5,883 nucleotides of DNA from Hyphomicrobiaceae bacterium (GTDB lineage: Bacteria; Pseudomonadota; Alphaproteobacteria; Rhizobiales; Hyphomicrobiaceae), in NCBI GenBank assembly GCA_017353825.1, contig JAFMSC010000286.1, forward strand, positions 1-5,883, written 5' to 3'. Of this stretch, positions 1-5,709 are shown piece after piece (within the stretch, counting starts at the first letter, position 1; each line of letters opens with the position of its first letter). The notes beneath the pieces were generated by a model, which was not told the origin of the DNA, made no database searches, and saw only the letters and a list, made by a program, of their open reading frames with translations. A program made the position numbers and the translations under genes.

Positions 1-268
1 CGCGGGCGTCCTGACGGTTGCGGGCCTGGGTGCGGAAGCGTGTGGCCGTGATGACGATCACGCCCTCGGCGGTGAGCCTCCGCCCTGCGAGCCGCCGCAG
101 CCGCTCGCGCACATGGTCGGGGATCGACTTGGCGGCGACCGTGTCAAAGCGCAGCTGGACGGCCGTTGAGACCTTGTTGACGTTCTGCCCGCCGGGCCCC
201 GAGGCGCGCACGAAGGTCTCCTCCAGCTCAGCCGGGTCGATTGAGATGGTGTCGCTGACGCGCAGCAT
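1..268 (-). CDS. arfB: ArfB (YaeJ) peptidyl-tRNA hydrolase, ribosome rescue factor; 3' end outside window
   Basis: Translation from the ATG at 268 gives 89 residues before the window edge, starting MLRVSDTISIDPAELEETFV. Residues 21-33 contain RASGPGGQNVNKV, the class I release-factor signature whose GGQ (residues 26-28) hydrolyses the ester bond of peptidyl-tRNA. The short N-terminus leading straight into the GGQ domain, with no stop-codon recognition domain, is typical of ArfB rather than PrfA or PrfB. In the family (about 140 residues) ArfB frees ribosomes stalled on mRNAs lacking a stop codon, using a basic C-terminal tail that enters the empty mRNA channel; that tail lies beyond the left edge and cannot be checked. 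The ATG at 268 is chosen because the protein start aligns with known ArfB N-termini and I see no ATG or GTG upstream before an in-frame stop. It is divergent from mazG. A generic release-factor-like protein is the only real alternative. Confidence 0.92.
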   Translation of the reverse strand, partial: MLRVSDTISIDPAELEETFVRASGPGGQNVNKVSTAVQLRFDTVAAKSIPDHVRERLRRLAGRRLTAEGVIVITATRFRTQARNRQDAR

Positions 269-351
269 GGGGCGCTTGGGGACCGGTTCGGGCGATAGAT
301 TTTCCGTGGTATCAGACGCAGCTCAACTCCGCACGGGTCTTGAGAGGCTTC
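269..351. promoter_or_regulatory. Divergent arfB / mazG intergenic region, presumed promoters
   Basis: These 83 bp separate two divergent start codons and so should hold promoters for both genes. The region is somewhat richer in A/T around 293-312 than the flanking genes. On the minus strand a TTGAGC hexamer lies roughly 17-19 bases upstream of an A/T-rich AAAATCTAT stretch, a weak resemblance to a sigma-70 promoter for arfB. No clear operator or plus-strand promoter is visible. The assignment rests on gene arrangement more than on motifs. Confidence 0.3.
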
Positions 352-1245
352 ATGAACGCCAACGCCCGCAAATCCATCGACGACCTCCTCGCCGTCATGG
401 CGGCGCTGCGCACGCCCGGCACGGGGTGCCCGTGGGACCTGGAGCAGAACTTCAAGACCATAGCGCCCTATACCATCGAGGAGGCCTACGAGGTGGCGGA
501 CGCCATCGAGCGCGGCGATCTCGGCGAGCTCAAGGAGGAGCTGGGCGACCTGCTGCTGCAGGTCGTCTACCACGCCCGCATGGCCGAGGAGCTGGCGGCC
601 TTCGCCTTCGCCGACGTGGTGGAGGCCATCACCGCCAAGATGGTGCGCCGCCATCCCCACGTGTTCGGTACTCCCGAGCAGCGTGCCGCCGGCGCCGCCC
701 CCGGTTTCTGGGAGCGGATCAAGGCCGAGGAGCGTGCGGAGAAGGCCGCTCCTCCCTCCCCCTACGTGCTCCCCGCAAGCGGGGAGCAGGCATCCCACAG
801 CGCCCTCGATGGCGTGCCCGGCGGCCTTCCGGCCCTCACGCGGGCGGTCAAGTTGCAGAACAAAGCCGCGTGCGTCGGCTTCGACTGGCCGTCACTCGCC
901 CCGGTGTTCGACAAGGTCAAGGAGGAGGTGGCGGAGCTAGAGGAGGCGATTGCCAAACTTCCTCCGGGTGCTGCGACGATGTCAGACCCTAAGGGTCGGG
1001 AGGGTTTGTCGCCTGCAGATCGGGCCATGATCGAGGAGGAGTTCGGCGACCTGCTGTTTGTCGTCGCCAACGTCGCCCGCCATCTGAAGCTCGATCCCGA
1101 GACAGCGCTGCGTTCCGCCAATGCCAAGTTCACCCGCCGCTTCCATGCCATCGAGCGCAAGCTCGCCGCCGGGGGGCGCACCCCCGCCCATTCCACCCTC
1201 GCCGAGATGGACCGCCTCTGGGACGAGGCCAAGGCGGAGGAATAG
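352..1245 (+). CDS. mazG: MazG nucleoside triphosphate pyrophosphohydrolase
   Basis: A 297-residue cytoplasmic enzyme with two tandem MazG all-alpha NTP-PPase domains. The family hydrolyses (d)NTPs to the monophosphate and pyrophosphate, cleaning the nucleotide pool, and in E. coli also affects ppGpp levels. The N-domain carries GCPWD (25-29), TIAPYTIEEAYEV (36-48), EELGDLLLQVV (62-72) and RRHPHVFG (99-106); the C-domain carries VGFDW (175-179), EEVAE (191-195) and EEEFGDLLF (228-236), with ARHL and KFTRRF after it. The EExxE and E-x-x-GD acidic sets that bind magnesium are intact in both domains. It is about 34 residues longer than E. coli MazG (263); the excess lies mainly in two insertions, about residues 133-148 and within 201-226, each holding a DNA palindrome. 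The ATG at 352 is preferred over an in-frame TTG at 340 because GAGAGG at 342-347 is well placed as ribosome binding site and the N-terminus then matches the family. The gene ends in TAG with no obvious terminator. Confidence 0.96.
   Translation: MNANARKSIDDLLAVMAALRTPGTGCPWDLEQNFKTIAPYTIEEAYEVADAIERGDLGELKEELGDLLLQVVYHARMAEELAAFAFADVVEAITAKMVRRHPHVFGTPEQRAAGAAPGFWERIKAEERAEKAAPPSPYVLPASGEQASHSALDGVPGGLPALTRAVKLQNKAACVGFDWPSLAPVFDKVKEEVAELEEAIAKLPPGAATMSDPKGREGLSPADRAMIEEEFGDLLFVVANVARHLKLDPETALRSANAKFTRRFHAIERKLAAGGRTPAHSTLAEMDRLWDEAKAEE
767..788. repeat. Perfect 10-bp palindromic repeat embedded in mazG
   Basis: TGCTCCCCGC at 767-776 and GCGGGGAGCA at 779-788 are perfect reverse complements separated by AA. 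A pyrimidine-rich run (CCTCCCTCCCCC, 751-762) precedes it. It is read in frame as part of a YVLPASGEQ peptide. Its 48-bp surroundings (748-795) correspond to an insertion that E. coli MazG lacks, since there KAQHSALDD is continuous. The core CTCCCCGC-AA-GCGGGGAG resembles, from memory, a dispersed palindromic repeat of Rhizobiales genomes. A related core occurs at 1482-1502. Confidence 0.65.
985..997. repeat. Small palindrome inside the second mazG insertion
   Basis: GACCCT (985-990) and AGGGTC (992-997) form a perfect 6-bp inverted repeat around a single A. The flanks at about 952-965 and 998-1011 are imperfectly complementary (AAACTTCCTCC against GGGAGGGTTT), so a longer interrupted hairpin over about 60 bases is possible. 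It lies in the second segment where this MazG is longer than the E. coli protein (within residues 201-226). Membership of a repeat family is inferred from position and symmetry only. Confidence 0.4.
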
Positions 1246-1481
1246 GCGCTACCCGTGTCGCGTCAAATGGCGCGGCAACGCGTATTGCCCAAGTCGGCTG
1301 GACGGATGCCCAGGCTCAGCGGCCCTCGGTGCCACCAGTTCGACCGAGGTCAGGTACCGCAGCCCCCACTGCATCAGCGCGAAAAAAGCGATGCCGGTCG
1401 GCGCGGCGGGATACATGACGGCGGCGATCAAGGCTTCTCGAGCTCGCCGCCGCGCGCCCGTCCGGCGGTGATGCCCGGATG

Positions 1482-1502
1482 GCTCCCCGCCTCCCGCGGG
1501 GA
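1482..1502. repeat. Intergenic hairpin repeat related to the mazG palindrome
   Basis: TCCCCGC (1484-1490) and GCGGGGA (1496-1502) are perfect reverse complements around a CTCCC loop. The left arm GCTCCCCGC (1482-1490) and the right arm GCGGGGA are identical to the arms of the palindrome inside mazG (768-776 and 779-785). It sits between converging genes, a usual place for REP-like elements that act as or near transcription ends, but no T-run follows on either strand. Confidence 0.55.
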
Positions 1503-1575
1503 TTATGTGCCAGCTGAAGGACTGGGCTCGCAACCCACGTCATTCCTGCAGCGTCGTTCCCGTGGGGGCGGGGGG

Positions 1576-1607
1576 GATGTCACGGATGTCACGGGATGAC
1601 ACGGGAT
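1576..1607. repeat. Cluster of three short GATGTCACG-type direct repeats
   Basis: GATGTCACG occurs at 1576-1584 and again directly at 1585-1593, followed by a one-base variant, GATGACACG, at 1595-1603. TGTCA (1587-1591) and TGACA (1597-1601) also form a 5-bp inverted repeat. The cluster follows a G-rich run (about 1564-1576). It may be the edge of a degenerate dispersed repeat; no function can be read from it. Confidence 0.4.
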
Positions 1608-1670
1608 CGGCATGGGTTCAGGGCGGCTATTCCACAGGGCTCTCCAGAATGCGCGGACGGACCCTCCACC

Positions 1671-4600
1671 CTACACGTCAATAACCTCCAACACGCCGGG
1701 CACGGTGGAGATGGCGCCCTTCTGCGCCGGGGAGATGTCGAAGAGCCCCGGCAGCGCGATCTCGGCTTCGCGGCCGCGCTCCGCCAAGGTGATGCTGAGC
1801 CACACGGTGCCCTTGCCGTTGGGCTTTAGCAGCGCCTTGAGCTCGTCGAGCGGGCTCGAGCCCCCGTTGCCGCCGCCGCCCTTCAGGCTGCGCCCGTCGA
1901 TCACCACCTTGACGCCCTTCTGCACACCCTCGGCGGCCTTGTCGAGGGACTCGATACTCTGGGCACGCAGCTTCAAGGCCTCGCCATCGCGCTCGCCTTC
2001 AACGTTGATGAGCACGGGCGTGCCGGGCTCCAGGAGGTGCCGGCTCTGGGCCAGCGTCTCCGAGAAGATCACCGCCTCGAACTGGCCGGTGCGCTCGGAG
2101 AACATGGCGAAGGCGAACTTATTGCCCTTCTGCGAGCGCCGCTCGCGCGCGTTGAGCACCACTCCGGCTAGCCGCCCCGCCACGGCCCCGCGGTCGGCCC
2201 GCGCCTCCAACTCCGCATAGGAAACGACGCCGAGCTTGCCGAGCACGCCGCCATAGGCATCGAGCGGGTGGCCTGAGAGGAAGAAGCCCACGGCGTCGAA
2301 CTCGCGCTGCAGCCGCTCCATGGGTGTCCACGGCTTCATGGGCCGCAGGTCGACCCGCCCAGGCGCATCGCCGCCCCCGCCAAAGAGATCGCCGATGCCC
2401 TGGGCCGCGTTGTCCGCGGTGCGGTTGGCGAGGGCAAGTATCGCATCTACATTGCCATGCGCCAGCGCCCGATTGCGCTCCAGTGCGTCGAAGGCGCCGG
2501 CCGCCGCTAGCGTCTCCAGCGCGCGCTTGTTGAGCGCCTTGGGATCGCAGCGTCGCGCGAAGTCAGAAAGGTCAGTAAACGGCCCCTTGGCCGCGCGCTC
2601 GGCCACCAGGCTCTCCACCGCCTGCGCGCCGATGTTCTTCAAGGCGGCCAGCGAGTAGCGGATGGACTTCTCGGCCGGGAGGAAATCCACCTCCGAGGCA
2701 TTGATGCACGGCGGCAGGATGGCGATACCAGACTTCCTGGCCTCGGCGGCGAACATGGCGAGCTTGTCGGTGTTGCCCATGTCGAGCGTCATCGACGCAG
2801 CGAGGAACTCCTCGCGGAAGTTGGCCTTGAGGTAGGCGGTATAATAGGCCACGTGCGCGTAGGCAGCCGTGTGTGCTTTGTTGAAGCCGTAGCCCGCGAA
2901 CTTGTCGACCAGCTCGAAGATGTAGGCGGCCTCCTCGCGCTTGACCCCCTTCTTAACCGCGCCGGCCACGAACTCGGCCTGCTGCTTGGCCATGATGGCC
3001 TTGTCCTTCTTGCCCATGGCCTTGCGCAGGATGTCGGCCTGACCGAGCGAGTAGCCGGCCATCACCTGGGCAATCTGCAACACCTGCTCCTGGTAGATGA
3101 TGACGCCGTAGGTCTCCTTCAGGATCGGCTCCAGCATGGGGTGCAGATAGTCGACCGGCTCCTCGCCGTGCTTGCGGTTGATGTAGGTGGGGATGTTGTC
3201 CATGGGGCCCGGTCGGTAGAGCGCCGTCATGGCCATGATGTCCTCGAAGCGGTCGGGCTTGAGGCGCTTCAGGCAATCGCGCACGCCCGTGCCTTCGAGC
3301 TGGAACACGCCCACCGTGTCAGCCCTGGCAATGAGGTCGTAGGTCTTGTGGTCGTCGAGCGGGATCTTCAACAGGTCGATCTCGATGCCGCGGCCGCGTT
3401 TGATTTTTTCGACGGCCGTCTTGAGCACCGTGAGCGTCTTGAGCCCCAGGAAGTCGAACTTAACGAGCCCCGCCGCCTCAACCATCTTCCAGTTGAACTG
3501 GGTGATGGGGAAGCTCGATTTGGGGTCGCGGTAGAGCGGCACCAGCTCGTCGAGCGGCCGGTCGCCGATCACCATGCCGGCGGCATGCGTGGAGGCGTGG
3601 CGGTAGAGTCCTTCGAGCTTCTGTGCGATCTCAAGGAGGCGGGCCACCATGGGCTCGGAGTCGCGTGCCTCCTGCAGCTTGGGCTCATCCTCGATCGCCT
3701 GTGCCAGCGTGACCGGGTTGGCGGGGTTGTTGGGCACCAATTTGCACAGCTTGTCGACCTGGCCGTAGGGCATCTGCAGCACGCGCCCCACGTCGCGCAG
3801 CACCGCGCGCGCCTGCAATTTGCCGTGCGTGATGATTTGCGCCACTCGGTCGGCGCCGTACTTGCCCTGCACGTAGCGGATGACTTCGTCGCGGCGGTCC
3901 TGGCAAAAGTCGATGTCGAAGTCCGGCATCGAGATGCGCTCAGGGTTAAGGAAGCGCTCGAACAGCAGCCCGAACCGGAGCGGGTCGAGGTCGGTGATCG
4001 TGAGCGACCACGCCACCACGGAGCCGGCGCCCGAGCCGCGCCCCGGCCCCACTGGGATGCCGTTGGCCTTGGCCCATTTGATGAAGTCCGACACGATCAG
4101 GAAATAGCCGGGGAACTTCATCTTGGTGATGACGCCCAGCTCGAACTCGAGCCGCTTCTTGTAGTCCTCAGCCCTGAAGCCAGGCGCTGGTGGCTGCACG
4201 GCCAGCCGCTGCTCCAGGCCGGCCTCGGCTTGGCGGCGCAGCTCCTTGGCCTCGATAGCAAGCTGCTGCTCCTCGCTCGTTCCTGGCGCGGCCTGCACGA
4301 AGCGCGGCAGGATCGGCTTGCGGCCCCTGGGCCGGAAAGCGCAACGCTTGGCGATCTCCACCGTGCCGGCCAGCGCCTCCGGAAGATCGTGGAACAGCCG
4401 CGCCATCTCCTCGGCGCTCTTGAAATAGTGCTCGCGCGACAGCCGCCGGCGGTTGTCATCAACCACGTAGTTGCCGCCCGCGATGCAGATGAGCGCGTCG
4501 TGCGCCTCGTAATCGTCGGGCTTGGCGAAGTAGCACTCGTTGGTGGCGACGAGGGGCAGCCCCAGCTCGTAGGCGAGGCTAAGGAGCTTGGGCTCCACCT

Positions 4601-5216
4601 CCCGCTCGTGGGCCAAGCCGTGGCGCTGCAGCTCGACATAGAGCGCGCCAGGGAAAATGGCCTTGAGGCCCGCCAGCCGCTGCCGCGCCAGCGGCTCCTG
4701 ACCGGCCCGGATGGCGCTGTCGATGGGCCCGTCAGGACCGCCCGTAAGCGCGATCAACCCGGCGGCATGCCGGGCGATATCGGCGAGCTTTACATGCGAC
4801 AACTCGGTGTCGGCGGGCTTCAGATGGCAGGCGCTCGCGAGCTTCATCAGATTGGTGTAGCCAGGCTCGTTGCGCACCAGCAGGGCGAGCGGCCCGGCGG
4901 GCTTGGTGCCGATCTCCGGCGCTCCAATGAGGCGGCCAGGGCCGGGCCCGTGCCTGTCACCGAAGTCGGTCTCGAGGGCGCAGCCGGCGATGGGTTGTAT
5001 GCCGGCTGCGGCCATCTTGTCGGAGAACTCCAGCGCGCCGAACATATTGTTGGTGTCGGTGAGCCCGACGGCCGGCATGTTGAGCGCCTTGGCCAGCTTG
5101 GCGAGGCCCGCGATCTGCAACGCGCCTTCCAGCAGCGAATAGGCCGAGTGCACCTTGAGATGCACGAACCTTGGCCCGCTCCGTGCGGCCGCCCCTGAGT
5201 CTCGAATCGTCGTCAT
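1671..5216 (-). CDS. dnaE: DNA polymerase III alpha subunit, replicative DnaE1
   Basis: Catalytic subunit of the replicative DNA polymerase III holoenzyme, 1181 residues from the preferred start, close to the usual family length. In order: PHP domain beginning RFVHLKVHSAYSLLEGA (about 16-32), with VATNECYFA near 223; the C-family polymerase core with GPGRGSGAGSVVAWS (390-404), MPDFDIDFCQDRRDEVI (430-446; catalytic Asp 432 and 434), KFDFLGLKTLTVL (586-598; third catalytic Asp 588), YRPGPMDNIPTYI (667-679) and AGYGFNKAHTAAYA (774-787) near the helix-hairpin-helix region; a GDLF segment (942-945) that may be the beta-clamp binding motif; and a C-terminal OB fold from about 1012 (VAGRLAGVVLNAR). 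ATG at 5216 is chosen because GGTGGA lies 7 bases upstream and the N-terminus then matches family length; in-frame ATG at 5231 and GTG at 5273 are possible and would add 5 or 19 residues. Proofreading resides in DnaQ, not here. Length, intact PHP start and a C-terminal OB region fit DnaE1 and not the error-prone DnaE2/ImuC. It ends in TAG, converging on mazG. Confidence 0.97.
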   Translation of the reverse strand: MTTIRDSGAAARSGPRFVHLKVHSAYSLLEGALQIAGLAKLAKALNMPAVGLTDTNNMFGALEFSDKMAAAGIQPIAGCALETDFGDRHGPGPGRLIGAPEIGTKPAGPLALLVRNEPGYTNLMKLASACHLKPADTELSHVKLADIARHAAGLIALTGGPDGPIDSAIRAGQEPLARQRLAGLKAIFPGALYVELQRHGLAHEREVEPKLLSLAYELGLPLVATNECYFAKPDDYEAHDALICIAGGNYVVDDNRRRLSREHYFKSAEEMARLFHDLPEALAGTVEIAKRCAFRPRGRKPILPRFVQAAPGTSEEQQLAIEAKELRRQAEAGLEQRLAVQPPAPGFRAEDYKKRLEFELGVITKMKFPGYFLIVSDFIKWAKANGIPVGPGRGSGAGSVVAWSLTITDLDPLRFGLLFERFLNPERISMPDFDIDFCQDRRDEVIRYVQGKYGADRVAQIITHGKLQARAVLRDVGRVLQMPYGQVDKLCKLVPNNPANPVTLAQAIEDEPKLQEARDSEPMVARLLEIAQKLEGLYRHASTHAAGMVIGDRPLDELVPLYRDPKSSFPITQFNWKMVEAAGLVKFDFLGLKTLTVLKTAVEKIKRGRGIEIDLLKIPLDDHKTYDLIARADTVGVFQLEGTGVRDCLKRLKPDRFEDIMAMTALYRPGPMDNIPTYINRKHGEEPVDYLHPMLEPILKETYGVIIYQEQVLQIAQVMAGYSLGQADILRKAMGKKDKAIMAKQQAEFVAGAVKKGVKREEAAYIFELVDKFAGYGFNKAHTAAYAHVAYYTAYLKANFREEFLAASMTLDMGNTDKLAMFAAEARKSGIAILPPCINASEVDFLPAEKSIRYSLAALKNIGAQAVESLVAERAAKGPFTDLSDFARRCDPKALNKRALETLAAAGAFDALERNRALAHGNVDAILALANRTADNAAQGIGDLFGGGGDAPGRVDLRPMKPWTPMERLQREFDAVGFFLSGHPLDAYGGVLGKLGVVSYAELEARADRGAVAGRLAGVVLNARERRSQKGNKFAFAMFSERTGQFEAVIFSETLAQSRHLLEPGTPVLINVEGERDGEALKLRAQSIESLDKAAEGVQKGVKVVIDGRSLKGGGGNGGSSPLDELKALLKPNGKGTVWLSITLAERGREAEIALPGLFDISPAQKGAISTVPGVLEVIDV

Positions 5217-5709
5217 GACGAAATCCACCATGCCTGCGGTAGCCCGGCAACCCTGTTCGCCGGCATCCGTCACGGTCTACAGCTCTTGGGCCAGTCGGGC
5301 CCACCGCCTTTGCGCGCTTCCAGGGGTCACCGATCGATTCCGCCGCCGCGGTCGACGGCGCCGGGGCGCCATGGGGCGGGCAAGCCCGTCTCGGCGAGGG
5401 TCTCGCTTAGCACGTGCTCCGGTCTGGTGGCCAAGCGCCGGTCCGGGTGGTCGAGGTCTGGATTGGTGAAGATGCTGGCAGAGTCTAAGACGGCTCCTAA
5501 CGGTGACGATTGGGCTGCCGTCGGTGATCGAGGTTCCATTGACCGAGGCAGCGGCCGAACAACGCCCCTTCTTTGGCCGACACTTGTGGGCCGCGATGGG
5601 CGAGGGCTCGCGTAGAAATGATCGGGCGTGAGCCGCTCGCAGATACCAATGGACCAATTCGCCGTTACGTAGTGAAAGCGGGCGTCGAGGTTGGATGAGG
5701 ATTGCTGCC
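5217..5709. other. dnaE / dioxygenase divergent intergenic region, possible decayed gene
   Basis: About 490 bp separate the preferred dnaE start from the plus-strand dioxygenase. No open frame resembles a protein I know. On the minus strand, the stretch from about 5485 down to 5330 keeps mostly G/C third positions and reads SASIFTNPDLDHPDRRLATR followed by PEHVLSETLAETGLPAPW, ending in TGA near 5327; a second frame just beyond it ends WARLAQEL at 5277. That pattern could be the 3' end of a broken gene once located upstream of dnaE, but it is equally open to chance in high-GC DNA. Promoters for both flanking genes must lie here; I cannot place them with confidence. Small palindromes cluster at 5357-5418. 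Confidence 0.45.
5357..5418. repeat. Run of four short palindromes upstream of dnaE
   Basis: Four small inverted repeats follow each other in 62 bases: GGCGCC-GG-GGCGCC (5357-5370), CGGGC-AA-GCCCG (5377-5388), GCGAG-GGT-CTCGC (5394-5406) and the perfect 10-base palindrome AGCACGTGCT (5409-5418). Some such pairs are expected by chance at this base composition, but the density is high. They could be regulatory sites, a structured leader of dnaE transcripts, or the decayed core of a repeat element. Confidence 0.35.

Larger units (their letters stand above)
1246..1670. other. Convergent mazG / dnaE intergenic gap, no confident gene
   Basis: This 425-bp gap lies between two converging 3' ends. 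It contains a GC-rich hairpin at 1482-1502 and a short direct-repeat cluster at 1576-1607. On the minus strand an open frame closes with TAG at 1249-1251; its part read from about 1434 down to 1330 has mostly G or C at third positions and encodes a hydrophobic stretch (EALIAAVMYPAAPTGIAFFA, then LMQWGLRYLTSVELV). The possible starts (TTG at 1431, ATG at 1416) lack a convincing ribosome binding site, and the downstream part loses the codon pattern, so I treat it as a possible gene remnant and not a gene. I see no classic hairpin plus T-run terminator for either flanking gene. Confidence 0.5.

Noticed and set aside
58..798. Long minus-strand frame antisense to mazG
   Set aside because: No domain is recognisable, and it overlaps the real mazG coding frame and arfB in another frame.
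18..992. A 324-codon plus-strand open frame over arfB and mazG
   Set aside because: It runs antisense to arfB and out of frame with mazG, both recognised by conserved motifs; its product is an Arg/Gly-rich low-complexity shadow.
1482..1502. Rho-independent terminator for mazG or dnaE
   Set aside because: The stem is strong but no T-run follows on either strand, and it lies more than 160 bases from dnaE and more than 230 from mazG. It is kept as a repeat.
1576..1607. CRISPR-like or tandem-repeat array
   Set aside because: The units are only 9 bases with no spacers, and there are three copies, one of them imperfect.
2853..5198. A 781-codon open frame on the plus strand across dnaE
   Set aside because: It is antisense to dnaE, which matches its family along the whole length. 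The protein is rich in H, L, V, E and G as expected from the complement of high-GC codons, and has no recognisable domain.
5217..5709. A tRNA or other structured RNA gene upstream of dnaE
   Set aside because: I saw no cloverleaf arms, TTCGA-type loop or CCA end on either strand. The small palindromes do not combine into a known RNA fold by eye.
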